The notes under the pieces were generated by a model. The model was given only the letters and a program-made list of their open reading frames with translations. It did not search any database and had not been told where the DNA came from. From Kitasatospora arboriphila (GTDB lineage Bacteria; Actinomycetota; Actinomycetes; Mycobacteriales; Mycobacteriaceae): DNA of 64,000 nucleotides. The translations under genes and the position numbers were made by a program. How positions within the stretch are numbered: position 1 is the stretch's first letter; the number at the start of each line of letters is the position of its first letter. The stretch is taken from the NCBI RefSeq assembly GCF_000717275.1, contig NZ_JNYV01000005.1:62001-126000 (forward strand). Reading direction: 5' to 3'. This document shows positions 1 through 9,659 of the stretch, piece after piece.

Positions 1-1545
1 ATCAACAAGGTCTTCCCCACCCACTGGTCCTTCCTTCTCGGCGAGATCGCGCTCTACAGCTTTGTGATCCTGCTGATCTCGGGTGTGTACCTGACGTTCT
101 TCTTCGATCCGTCGATGAGCGAGGTCGTCTACAACGGCGCCTACGAACCGCTCAACGGCGTGATGATGACCAAGGCGTACGCGACCACACTCGACATCTC
201 GTTCGAGGTCCGCGGCGGTCTGTTCGTCCGACAGCTCCACCACTGGGCAGCACTGCTGTTCGCGGCGTCGATCATCATCCACATGGCGCGCATCTTCTTC
301 ACCGGTGCGTTCCGTCGGCCACGTGAGGCCAACTGGGTCATCGGCTGCATGCTGCTGCTCCTGGCGATGTTCGAGGGCTTCTTCGGATACTCACTCCCCG
401 ACGACCTGCTCTCGGGCACCGGCGTCCGCGCTGCCATGTCGGGCATCGTCCTCGGAATACCGCTTGTCGGTACCTGGATCCACTGGGCCTTGTTCGGCGG
501 TCAGTTCCCGGGCGACATCATCATTCCGCGGCTCTACATACTGCACGTGCTGCTTTTCCCAGGGATCATCCTGGCCCTGATCGGTGCACACCTCGCACTG
601 GTCTGGTACCAGAAGCACACTCAGTTCCCCGGCCCCGGCCGCACCGAACAGAACGTTGTCGGCGTCCGCATTCTCCCGATCTTCGCGGCGAAGGCCGGTG
701 CGCTGTTCGCGGTCACCTTCGGCTTCCTCGCGATCATCTCCGGCATCTTCCAGATCAACCCGGTGTGGGTCCTCGGACCATACAACCCGGCGCACGTGTC
801 GGCCGGTTCGCAGCCCGACATCTACATGATGTGGACCGACGGACTTGCCCGCCTGATGCCGGCGTGGGAGGTCTACTTCGGAAACGCGTACACGATCCCA
901 GCGATCTTTTGGGTGGTTGTTGTCATCGGGATCATCATCACCGTGATGTTCGCCTATCCCTGGATAGAGAAGCGCCTCACCGGCGACGATGCCCACCACA
1001 ACCTGCTGCAGCGGCCTCGCGACACCCCGGTGCGTACAGGTATCGGCGCGATGGCACTCGCCTTCTACATCGTGCTCACCGTGTCGTGCATGAACGACAT
1101 CATCGCGTACAAGTTCCACATATCGCTCAACGCGACCACGTGGATGGGACGTATCGGCCTGATCATCGTGCCGCCGCTCGCGTACTACATCGCTTACCGC
1201 TGGGCCCTGGCCCTGCAGCGCAGTGACCGCTTCGTGCTCGAGCACGGTATCGAGACCGGAATCATCAAGCGTCTCCCGCATGGTGAGTACATCGAGCTGC
1301 ATCAGCCGCTCGGACCTCTCGATGATCACGGTCATCCGCTTCCGATGCCGTACGAGGGTGCAGCGTTGCCCAAGCGGATGAACAAGCTGGGCTCGGCCGG
1401 ACACCCCGGTAGCGGTTCGCTCCTGGTGGCCGACCCGCCGGAAGAGCAGCAGCGTCAGATCGAGCTCGACAGCGAAGCCCACCACGTCGAGAAGGATGCG
1501 CTGCGCGCTCTTCAGGCTCGTGGCGGAAGCCCGTTCACCGACTGA
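1..1545 (+). CDS. qcrB: Cytochrome bc1 complex cytochrome b subunit, 5' end cut by window edge
   Basis: This is the membrane-embedded b subunit of the menaquinol:cytochrome c oxidoreductase, which oxidises menaquinol and passes electrons to QcrC and the aa3 oxidase. The reading frame is open from base 1, so the true start lies to the left; 514 residues are visible. Haem-ligand histidine pairs are seen in [10 protein letters not shown]...[10 protein letters not shown] and in [10 protein letters not shown]...[10 protein letters not shown] Qo-site segment [11 protein letters not shown] takes the place of the usual PEWY-type motif, as is normal for actinobacteria. About eight hydrophobic helices are followed by a hydrophilic C-terminal tail of about 100 residues, another actinobacterial trait. 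A strong terminator follows. Identification is secure. Confidence 0.95.
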   Translation: MNKVFPTHWSFLLGEIALYSFVILLISGVYLTFFFDPSMSEVVYNGAYEPLNGVMMTKAYATTLDISFEVRGGLFVRQLHHWAALLFAASIIIHMARIFFTGAFRRPREANWVIGCMLLLLAMFEGFFGYSLPDDLLSGTGVRAAMSGIVLGIPLVGTWIHWALFGGQFPGDIIIPRLYILHVLLFPGIILALIGAHLALVWYQKHTQFPGPGRTEQNVVGVRILPIFAAKAGALFAVTFGFLAIISGIFQINPVWVLGPYNPAHVSAGSQPDIYMMWTDGLARLMPAWEVYFGNAYTIPAIFWVVVVIGIIITVMFAYPWIEKRLTGDDAHHNLLQRPRDTPVRTGIGAMALAFYIVLTVSCMNDIIAYKFHISLNATTWMGRIGLIIVPPLAYYIAYRWALALQRSDRFVLEHGIETGIIKRLPHGEYIELHQPLGPLDDHGHPLPMPYEGAALPKRMNKLGSAGHPGSGSLLVADPPEEQQRQIELDSEAHHVEKDALRALQARGGSPFTD

Positions 1546-1563
1546 TCTGCAACACCACAAGAG

Positions 1564-1595
1564 ATCCGGGTCCCATATCGGGGCCCGGATTTTTT
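1564..1595 (+). terminator. Intrinsic terminator of the qcr operon
   Basis: An 11-bp stem (1564-1574 with 1580-1590, one G-T pair) closes a 5-nt loop and is followed at once by a run of six T. It sits 18 bp after the qcrB stop codon. This is a textbook rho-independent terminator. The remaining bases up to 1830 hold no gene I can support. Confidence 0.9.
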
Positions 1596-1830
1596 GTGCC
1601 CCGGTTCTTTGTGTAGAGGTTCCTCAGACATGGCACCTCTCCCCTACCCCACCGCCATGCTCGCGATCGGTCTAGACGGCAGGGTGCAGTTTCAGCGCCT
1701 CGACAACGACGGGGAAGACTGAACCACCGGGCGCACAGCGGCCGGTCAAAAGACGATCTGGACCCGGGACTCCCCATTCGAGAACACATGAACAAGCGGG
1801 TTCAGCGGCGGCGCTACTGGGCCGGCAGGA

Positions 1831-2358
1831 TCACCAGAGGTCGCCGGAGCGCCAGTCGCACATCAGGCGACCATCGGGCCGTCCGATCTCACCGAACACA
1901 TGAACGCCTCCGCGGTCGTCAGGCGTCGTGATCGGGCCGGCTGGCGTCAGCGCCCCGAGTTCGCCCTCCCAAGGGCGCCAGCCTCGTGCACGATAGAGGG
2001 CTTCGCCCGCCGCACTGGCGCTGAGCGCCCCGAAGTCGTAGGCGTCGACGACTATTCGCTCGCACGCTTCCATCACCTGATGGCCGAGACCCTGTCGTTG
2101 CCGTGTCGGGTCGACTGCGACTGCTTCCACGTACCCGACGCGATGTGGTTCTGCGTCGACGACCATGGATCTGGCCACCACCGCCGCGTGGGCCACCACG
2201 TCGCCGCTGTCGGACGCGACCATGACGTGCAGGCCGCCGAGGGCGTGGTCGTAGTCGGTGTCCGCGAACTCACCGTCGAAAGCGCGGTCGAAGAGCTCAC
2301 GCAGGCGACGGCGCTGCAAAGCACTCAGCTCCCAGGTGTGCCGTATTTCTACGGACAT
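1831..2358 (-). CDS. Aminoglycoside 2'-N-acetyltransferase-like GNAT protein, AAC(2')-I type
   Basis: This 175-residue GNAT-fold protein probably transfers acetyl from acetyl-CoA to the 2'-amino group of aminoglycosides, or to a native substrate of the AAC(2') family. It resembles the mycobacterial AAC(2')-I enzymes along its whole length: FAD-TDYDHALGGLHVMV near the N-terminus, the acetyl-CoA motif VEAVAVDPTRQRQGLGHQV, GALSASAAGEALYRARGW, and the characteristic C-terminal LMCDWRSGDLW. I chose ATG at 2358 because it aligns with the family start; the frame is open further upstream to 2484, inside ctaF. It lies 43 bp downstream of ctaF on the same strand and may be co-transcribed with ctaC-ctaF. 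Whether it gives resistance cannot be told from sequence. Confidence 0.85.
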   Translation of the reverse strand: MSVEIRHTWELSALQRRRLRELFDRAFDGEFADTDYDHALGGLHVMVASDSGDVVAHAAVVARSMVVDAEPHRVGYVEAVAVDPTRQRQGLGHQVMEACERIVVDAYDFGALSASAAGEALYRARGWRPWEGELGALTPAGPITTPDDRGGVHVFGEIGRPDGRLMCDWRSGDLW

Positions 2359-2401
2359 CCCAGGAGCTGAGTGCAAAGAAGGATCGATGTTGTTCTGCTG
2401 G

Positions 2402-2818
2402 TCAGTGCTTTTCTTGCCCGGTGTGGTACTCGAACACCAGGCCGGCGACCGCACCGATGATGCAGGCGGCTGCGAAGCCGACAAACCAGAAGTTGCTTGT
2501 TGCCATGGCCACGGCGAGCACTGCAGCGCCGAGCGCGATCACCACGGGCCACCAGCTGCCCGGGCTGAAGAATCCCAATTCGCCGGAACCGTCGGACACC
2601 TCGGCGTCTTCGTAGTCCTCGGGGCGGATGTCCACGCGGCGAGCGACAAATCGGAAGTACGTTCCGATGATCAGGGTCAGGCCGCCGGTCATGACAAGAC
2701 CGGTGACTCCGACCCATTCGACGTTCTTGCTGGACAGTCCACTGGCCAGCCCGTAGGCGATGGCGACCAGGAAGAAGAACCCGGTGAGTACCTCGAAGAG
2801 GCGCGCTTCAATTCTCAT
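2402..2818 (-). CDS. ctaF: Cytochrome c oxidase subunit 4 (actinobacterial type)
   Basis: This 138-residue membrane protein is the small subunit IV found with actinobacterial aa3 cytochrome c oxidases. It has an N-terminal pair of hydrophobic helices (residues about 8-25 and 37-55), a charged loop, and a C-terminal helix pair ending in FEYHTGQEKH. The start ATG at 2818 has a good AGGAG site a few bases upstream. It begins 17 bp after ctaC, so the two form one operon, as in M. tuberculosis (Rv2200c-Rv2199c). Identification rests on hydropathy, length and synteny. Confidence 0.93.
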   Translation of the reverse strand: MRIEARLFEVLTGFFFLVAIAYGLASGLSSKNVEWVGVTGLVMTGGLTLIIGTYFRFVARRVDIRPEDYEDAEVSDGSGELGFFSPGSWWPVVIALGAAVLAVAMATSNFWFVGFAAACIIGAVAGLVFEYHTGQEKH

Positions 2819-2835
2819 CTCGTGGCTCCTGGGTA

Positions 2836-3921
2836 CTAGTTCGAGGCCGTCTGGGTGCCGCGGCGGGTGTCGAAAGGCTTGGTGGTCAGCGCTGTGGCGG
2901 GCTCACCGATCGATTCAAGTGCCTGGGCGTTGGTGGCGTTGGGGTTCGATTCGCGGAACTTGATGTAGCGATCGAACTCCTCGGGACTGACGGCACGCAC
3001 CTCGAAGTTCATCATCGAGTGGTAGGTGCCGCACATCTCGGCACAACGCCCAACGAAGGCGCCTTCGCGGTCGATCGAGCTGACCTGGAAGCGGTTGTCG
3101 GTGTGATTCTCCTCCGGGAAGGGGAACACGTCACGTTTGAACAGGAACTCGGGGACCCAGAACGAGTGGACAACATCGTTCGAAGCGATCTCGAACTCGA
3201 TGCGCTTGCCGGTCGGCAAGACCAGGACCGGGATCTCTTCGGAGTTACCGGTGGTCTCGATCTTGTCGTACATCAGGTATTCGCGGATGTTGTTGCGCTC
3301 CGCGTCGATTGCGTTCTGTTCGTTGTGGCCGGCCTGCTCGGCCTTCTCGCCGGCGTGCTCTTCCAGCTCGGCCCGCTGGTTCTCGTATGGGTTCTCGCGG
3401 GTGCCGTCGTAACGGGAGCCGTCTTCCAACTGCACGGTGCGGTAGCCGAACTTCCAGTTCCACTGGAAGGCAGTGACATTCACAACCACATCTGGATCGG
3501 ACTTCTTCGCCTCGACATCGTTCTGCACGATGATCGTGAAGTAGAAGAGCACCGCGATGATCACGAACGGGATAGCCGTATAGGTCAACTCGAGCGGCAC
3601 GTTGTATGCGGTCTGACGCGGGAACTCGTCACCACCTGGCTTCTTGCGATGGAAGGTGACGGTCCAGAAGGTCAGCGCCCACACGATGATTCCCATGACG
3701 AGGGCAGCGATCACCGACCAGGTCCATAGGTGACGCATGCTTTCGGCCTCGGGCGTGATGCCCTCGGGCCAGCCGAACCGCATCACTTCTTCAGCGCTGC
3801 AGCTCGACAGCATCATCGCGCCGACACCCAAGAACAGGGTCGCGCTGATCTGCTTGATTCGACGTCCGCGGTGCTGACGCTTAGTCGATGCCGGAGGTCG
3901 CCCACCGTGTGCCAATTTCAC
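2836..3921 (-). CDS. ctaC: Cytochrome c oxidase subunit II, CuA-binding lipoprotein
   Basis: Subunit II accepts electrons from the bc1-bound cytochrome c through its binuclear CuA centre and passes them to subunit I. The 361-residue protein has a lipoprotein signal ending in the lipobox LSSC (Cys41), two transmembrane helices (about 66-90 and 113-134) and a periplasmic cupredoxin domain. The CuA ligands are all present: His252, Cys293, Glu295, Cys297, His301 and Met304 in CAEMCGTYHSMM. A charged insertion (about 170-225) is typical of actinobacterial homologues. Translation starts at GTG 3921 behind AGGAAGG. It is transcribed divergently from asnB, with 234 bp between them, and leads the ctaC-ctaF operon. 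Confidence 0.96.
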   Translation of the reverse strand: MKLAHGGRPPASTKRQHRGRRIKQISATLFLGVGAMMLSSCSAEEVMRFGWPEGITPEAESMRHLWTWSVIAALVMGIIVWALTFWTVTFHRKKPGGDEFPRQTAYNVPLELTYTAIPFVIIAVLFYFTIIVQNDVEAKKSDPDVVVNVTAFQWNWKFGYRTVQLEDGSRYDGTRENPYENQRAELEEHAGEKAEQAGHNEQNAIDAERNNIREYLMYDKIETTGNSEEIPVLVLPTGKRIEFEIASNDVVHSFWVPEFLFKRDVFPFPEENHTDNRFQVSSIDREGAFVGRCAEMCGTYHSMMNFEVRAVSPEEFDRYIKFRESNPNATNAQALESIGEPATALTTKPFDTRRGTQTASN

Positions 3922-4155
3922 GCCTTCCTACCCTGCCCAGACTGCAAACAGCCACACCGCCACCCACGATTGGTAGCTCGTGTACTACGCAGCGTAGACC
4001 AACCGCCCGCAACATTCGTATCGGGGTTTGCGTTCGTGTCACCGACGCCAGGAAAGCCGAGGACGCGCATGGGCCGGGCGGGCGGAGGTGGCCGTTGTTG
4101 CGGCATACTCGGGCATGTTCGAAGTGCTGTCCGGAGGACGAATTGAGGCTTTCTC

Positions 4156-6084
4156 GTGTGTGGTCTGCTAGGTCTGTTGTCCAGCGACGCGTCTGCGGGA
4201 GAGTCTGCCGAATTGGTGGCCGCGGCGTCGCAGTGCATGCGCCACCGTGGGCCTGACGAGCCGGGTGGAACGTGGCACGACGCGGATGTCGCTTTCGGGT
4301 TCAACCGTCTTGCGTTCATCGACATCGAGCACTCGCATCAGCCGCTGCGCTGGGGTCCCGCGGACAATCCGGAGCGGTACGCGTTGGTCTTCAACGGCGA
4401 GATCTACAACTACCTAGAGCTTCGTGAACAGCTGAGCCGGGACGAAGGTGCAGAGTTTCGCACCCAGGGTGATGGTGAGGCCATCGTCGCCGCCTTCCAT
4501 CACTGGGGTCCTGACGCGGTCGCCCGGCTGCGTGGCATGTTCGCCTTCGCGATCTGGGACACCGAGGAGCGGTCGATGTTCATCGCCCGCGACCCCTTCG
4601 GCATCAAGCCGCTCTTCATCGCGACAGGCTCAGGCGGAACGGTCTTCGGCAGCGAGAAGAAGAGCCTCCTCGAACTCCTCGACCGGATCGGCGTCGCGGA
4701 CGGTCTCGACCCCCGCGCAGTCCAGCACTACACGGTGCTGCAGTACGTACCGGAACCAGAAACCCTGCACGCGGGCATTCGTCGCCTCGAGTCCGGCAGC
4801 TACGCCACCATCAAGCCCGGACAACGACCGCAGGTGCGCCGCTACTTCACTCCCCAGTTCAAGGTTCGTCCGTTCACACCGGACACCCAACAGAAGCGAT
4901 ACGACGAGATCGCCGCCGCGCTCGAGGATTCGGTCGCCAAACACATGCGTGCCGACGTCACGGTGGGTTCGTTCCTCTCCGGAGGCATCGACTCGACGGC
5001 CATCGCGGCGCTGGCGATCAGACACAACCCGGACCTGATCACGTTCACGACCGGGTTCGAGCGCGAGGGCTACTCCGAGGTGGACGTGGCAGCCGAATCG
5101 GCCGCGGCCATCGGCGCTCGGCATGTCGTCAAGGTCGTCGGACCTGCCGAGTTCGCCGCCGCGATCCCGGAGATCGTGTGGTACCTGGACGACCCCGTCG
5201 CCGACCCGGCTCTGGTGCCGCTGTATTTCGTGGCGAAGGAAGCACGTAAGCACGTCAAGGTGGTCCTGTCCGGCGAAGGTGCCGACGAACTCTTCGGCGG
5301 GTACACGATCTACAAAGAACCGTTGTCGCTCAAGCCTTTCGAGCGGCTACCCCGAGGACTGCGGGTGGCAGCGGGCCGGTTGTCGGACCGCATACCCGAG
5401 GGCACACGCGGTAAGAGCCTGCTGCACCGCGGCTCGATGTCGCTCGAAGAGCGGTACTACGGGAACGCACGCAGCTTCGACGACGCGCGGCTACGCGCTG
5501 TCCTGAAGGATTTTCGACCGGATTGGACCCACACCGATGTGACGGCTCCGATCTACGCAACCTCGCAGGGCTGGGACCCGGTGGCGCGGATGCAGCATCT
5601 CGACCTGTTCACCTGGCTTCGCGGCGACATCCTGGTGAAGGCCGACAAGATCACCATGGCGAATTCGCTCGAGTTGCGGGTCCCCTTCCTCGACCCCGAG
5701 GTGATGCGAGTCGCCGAGGCCCTGCCCTTCGACGAGAAGATCTCGCACGGCACCACCAAGTACGCGTTGCGGAAGGCCCTCGAGCAGATAGTCCCGGCGC
5801 ACGTCCTGCACCGCAAGAAGCTGGGCTTCCCCGTCCCGCTGCGTCACTGGCTGGCCGGGACCGAACTCTACGACTGGGCTCAGCAGACCGTCGAGAAGTC
5901 TCAGACCGAGCACATCTTCAACAAAGACGCGGTGCGGCAGATGCTGACGGAGCATCGCGCCGGAGTGGTCGACAACAGTCGACGACTCTGGACGGTGCTG
6001 ATCTTCATGGTGTGGCACGGGATCTTCGTCGAGGGCACCATCACGCCCCAGATCGAAGATCACCGCTACCCCGTCAAGCTCTAG
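4156..6084 (+). CDS. asnB: Asparagine synthetase (glutamine-hydrolysing)
   Basis: This 642-residue enzyme makes asparagine from aspartate, ATP and glutamine. GTG at 4156 is the start because it places the catalytic cysteine at position 2 (MCGLLGLL), which must be exposed as the N-terminal nucleophile of the Ntn glutaminase domain (residues about 2-215). The synthetase domain follows with the PP-loop SFLSGGIDST (about 273-282) and SGEGADELFGGY. The length fits the mycobacterial homologue Rv2201, which also lies beside ctaC. Some homologues of this group amidate cell-envelope precursors, so a role outside free asparagine synthesis is possible but not shown here. Confidence 0.93.
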   Translation: MCGLLGLLSSDASAGESAELVAAASQCMRHRGPDEPGGTWHDADVAFGFNRLAFIDIEHSHQPLRWGPADNPERYALVFNGEIYNYLELREQLSRDEGAEFRTQGDGEAIVAAFHHWGPDAVARLRGMFAFAIWDTEERSMFIARDPFGIKPLFIATGSGGTVFGSEKKSLLELLDRIGVADGLDPRAVQHYTVLQYVPEPETLHAGIRRLESGSYATIKPGQRPQVRRYFTPQFKVRPFTPDTQQKRYDEIAAALEDSVAKHMRADVTVGSFLSGGIDSTAIAALAIRHNPDLITFTTGFEREGYSEVDVAAESAAAIGARHVVKVVGPAEFAAAIPEIVWYLDDPVADPALVPLYFVAKEARKHVKVVLSGEGADELFGGYTIYKEPLSLKPFERLPRGLRVAAGRLSDRIPEGTRGKSLLHRGSMSLEERYYGNARSFDDARLRAVLKDFRPDWTHTDVTAPIYATSQGWDPVARMQHLDLFTWLRGDILVKADKITMANSLELRVPFLDPEVMRVAEALPFDEKISHGTTKYALRKALEQIVPAHVLHRKKLGFPVPLRHWLAGTELYDWAQQTVEKSQTEHIFNKDAVRQMLTEHRAGVVDNSRRLWTVLIFMVWHGIFVEGTITPQIEDHRYPVKL

Positions 6085-6100
6085 CCTCGGCTGGGCCGGG

Positions 6101-7105
<1,005 letters not shown>

Positions 7106-7227
7106 TCACCCGGTGATGGGGCTAACGCTACATACGCCCACAGACGAAGCAGGGCATACCCCGAATCCGTCGAAAGTATGGGCGGGCGCCTCCGGCCCGG
7201 CCGGCATGACAACTGCCGAGACAGGAC

Positions 7228-7261
7228 AACGGCCGCATCCGAGTGATCGGATGCGGCCGTT
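7228..7261 (-). terminator. Hairpin downstream of erpA
   Basis: A perfect 15-bp stem (7228-7242 with 7247-7261) closes a 4-nt loop 32 bp beyond the erpA stop codon. No T run follows on the minus strand, as is usual for actinobacterial terminators. It separates erpA from adoK, which lies downstream on the same strand. Confidence 0.7.
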
Positions 7262-7293
7262 GCCGAGAGCCAGAGCCCCGTCGGGGCTGGGCG

Positions 7294-7668
7294 TCAGTTG
7301 AACGAGTCGCCGCAGGCGCAGCTGCCGGTCGCGTTCGGGTTGTCGATGGTGAAGCCCTGCTTCTCGATGGTGTCGACGAAGTCGATGCTCGCGCCCATCA
7401 CGTACGGCGCGCTCATTCGGTCGACGGCCAGTCCGACGCCGTCGAACTCGACAACCAGGTCGCCGTCGAGGTTGCGGTCGTCGAAGTAGAGCTGGTAGCG
7501 CAGGCCTGCGCAGCCACCGGGCTGAACCGCGATGCGCAGCATGAGCTCTTCGCGACCTTCCTGCTCGCGCAGGGCCTTGGCCTTGGCGGCAGCGGCATCG
7601 GTCAGAATCACACCGTGGGCAGGCGCTTCGGTCTCGGTCTGCACAGCGGTCTCATTCGATGCGGTCAT
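7294..7668 (-). CDS. erpA: Iron-sulfur cluster insertion protein, HesB/IscA family
   Basis: This 124-residue A-type carrier delivers Fe-S clusters to apo-enzymes in the cytoplasm. The three conserved cysteines are visible: one in QPGGCAGLRYQLYFDD and two in the C-terminal GSCACGDSFN. A strong GAGGAGA ribosome site precedes ATG 7668. It is the counterpart of Rv2204c. LipA, encoded elsewhere in this window, needs two 4Fe-4S clusters and is a possible client; that link is inference. Confidence 0.93.
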   Translation of the reverse strand: MTASNETAVQTETEAPAHGVILTDAAAAKAKALREQEGREELMLRIAVQPGGCAGLRYQLYFDDRNLDGDLVVEFDGVGLAVDRMSAPYVMGASIDFVDTIEKQGFTIDNPNATGSCACGDSFN

Positions 7669-7802
7669 GGATTCTCCTCAGTGTGCGGGGCGTAGGCGTG
7701 CGATCGGCACAGTTGCCAGGTATCGGATGCGAACTTCCAACGCCTATAACCGTACTCCTGTCCCACCTATTCCCGCGTCACGCGGGCGGGCGAAAGCGCC
7801 GG

Positions 7803-8858
7803 TCACCACTCCTCGGCGACGTGCCGCGCGAGTCGGCGCAGCTGGTTGTCGGCATCATCCATCGCGAGCTGGACCGATCCTGCGATGTCGACGATCGAGT
7901 CAGCCCTGGCGATGCCCGCCTCGGCGATCTGCGCGGGCGTTAGCGTCACCTGGCCTGCCAGCACAACGGTCGGGATACCTCGCCGCCGCGCGGCGGTGGT
8001 GAGCGCCGCGACGACCTTGCCCTTGAGGGTCTGTTCGTCACACCGCCCCTCGCCGGTGATCACCAGGTCCACGTCGTCGATCAGTTGCTGTTGACCGGTC
8101 GCCTCGGCGATCACGGTCGCCCCGGACACCCTCGTCGCCCCGAGCGCGAGCAGCGCGGCGCCCAGTCCCCCGGCCGCACCTGCGCCTGCATCCTCGGTGA
8201 TGTCGCGGCCGGCGAGACCGTTGAGTGAGGTGGCCCATTCGGCCATGCCTTCCTCCAACAAGGAGACGGTCTGTGGGTCGGCGCCCTTCTGCGGCCCGAA
8301 CACATTTGCCGCGCCACTTGGACCCAGCAGCGGGTTCTCGACATCCGAGGCAGCCACCAACGTGACCGAACTCAGCAAATGTGCGGCACCGTCGAGACCA
8401 CCCAGCGCGTCGATCAGACCACGACCGCCATCGGTACTCGCGCTGCCGCCCAGCCCTACAACGATCTCGGTGGCGCCGGCGGCCACCGCGGCGGCCACCA
8501 GCTGGCCGACCCCGAACGTGTCCGCGGACAGCGCGGTCCGTGGAGTGGGGCCGCCTCCCAACTGGTGCAGCCCGCAGGCCTGCGCACATTCGAGATAGGC
8601 GGTCGCACGGTCTCCGCGACGATCCAGCAGCCAGGCGGCCCGAACCGACGCTCCGAGTGGACCTGCCACCGTCTCGCTACGGCGATCGCCGAAGCGGCTG
8701 GCCAGGACATCGACGAATCCTGGTCCACCGTCGGACTGAGGCACCGATATCAACTCGTCGCCGGGGCGTCCGAGCTTCCACCCGGCCGCGATGGCCTGGG
8801 CGGCCGCGACCGCTGTGAGGGTGTCACCGAAGGAGTCCGGGGCGATCAAAGCCTTCAT
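7803..8858 (-). CDS. glxK: Glycerate kinase
   Basis: This 351-residue protein belongs to the bacterial glycerate kinase family (GlxK/GarK), which phosphorylates D-glycerate with ATP. The N-terminal APDSFGDTLTAVAAAQAI corresponds to the family signature, and VVGLGGSASTDGGRGLIDALG is the conserved glycine-rich catalytic region. The order glxK-erpA-adoK on the minus strand matches Rv2205c, Rv2204c and Rv2202c. It is divergent from the following DUF3043 gene, with 123 bp between the start codons. Confidence 0.9.
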   Translation of the reverse strand: MKALIAPDSFGDTLTAVAAAQAIAAGWKLGRPGDELISVPQSDGGPGFVDVLASRFGDRRSETVAGPLGASVRAAWLLDRRGDRATAYLECAQACGLHQLGGGPTPRTALSADTFGVGQLVAAAVAAGATEIVVGLGGSASTDGGRGLIDALGGLDGAAHLLSSVTLVAASDVENPLLGPSGAANVFGPQKGADPQTVSLLEEGMAEWATSLNGLAGRDITEDAGAGAAGGLGAALLALGATRVSGATVIAEATGQQQLIDDVDLVITGEGRCDEQTLKGKVVAALTTAARRRGIPTVVLAGQVTLTPAQIAEAGIARADSIVDIAGSVQLAMDDADNQLRRLARHVAEEW

Positions 8859-8981
8859 GGAGGGAGTATAGGAACGACAAGGCAGCTCCGGCAGCGCAGC
8901 GAAGACGCCGGCTGCCCGGCCGGCGGGGAGTCCTGCACCACCCGGGGATCAGAACTGCCGCCGGGGAGATAATCTGACGGG

Positions 8982-9653
8982 GTGAAATTGCCCTGGAAGA
9001 AGGACGACGTCGAAGGCGACACCGTCGACACGACCGCCGGTGAGACAACGGTGGAAGAAACTGCGGGCAGTCGCAGGTACACCGAGGGCAAAGGTCGCCC
9101 GACTCCCAAGCGGCGTGACGCCCAGGGCAAGCGACGCGGACCGGTCAGCCCGGCCCCCCTGACCCGCGCCGAGGCACGGGCACGGAAGAAAGAACTCAAG
9201 GGGTCGAACGTCACCCTGACCAAGGCCGAGAAAAAGGACCAGGCCGACGCCCGCCGTCAGCAGCGCGCCGATCAGCGTCAGAAGATGATGGAAGGCGACG
9301 AGCGGTATCTGATGCCGCGCGACAAGGGCGAGGTGCGTCGTTACGCCCGCGACATCGTCGACTCCCGCCGGAACTTCGCCGGGATGTTCATGCCCTTCGC
9401 CATCCTGCTGATCATCGTCATGTTCGTGCCGGCCATCGCGGTGTACGCCACCCTGCTCATGCTGGTCTTCGTGATCTTCCTGGTGATCGACGGAGTGTTG
9501 CTGGGGCGGATCCTGAACAATCGCGTCCGAGAGCGGTTCCCGAGCACCGAAGACGGCGGATTCAAGCTCGGCTGGTACGGATTCAGCCGCGCGATGCAAC
9601 TGCGGTTCATGCGGGCACCAAAACCGAGGGTCAAGCCGGGTGACGCGGTCTGA
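8982..9653 (+). CDS. Conserved DUF3043 membrane protein
   Basis: This 223-residue protein is the counterpart of Rv2206 and carries the actinobacterial DUF3043 signature. The first 125 residues are highly charged, rich in Lys, Arg and Glu, and probably cytoplasmic. Two hydrophobic helices (about 130-170) are joined by a very short turn, and a basic tail follows. No catalytic motif is seen and its function is unknown. It starts at GTG 8982 and ends 6 bp before cobU-cobT, so it probably shares an mRNA with the cobalamin genes. Confidence 0.82.
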   Translation: MKLPWKKDDVEGDTVDTTAGETTVEETAGSRRYTEGKGRPTPKRRDAQGKRRGPVSPAPLTRAEARARKKELKGSNVTLTKAEKKDQADARRQQRADQRQKMMEGDERYLMPRDKGEVRRYARDIVDSRRNFAGMFMPFAILLIIVMFVPAIAVYATLLMLVFVIFLVIDGVLLGRILNNRVRERFPSTEDGGFKLGWYGFSRAMQLRFMRAPKPRVKPGDAV

Positions 9654-9659
9654 GCGACG

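Noticed and set aside
1596..1830. Small gene between qcrB and the acetyltransferase
   Set aside because: Open frames here are short, lack ribosome sites and have no recognisable sequence features.
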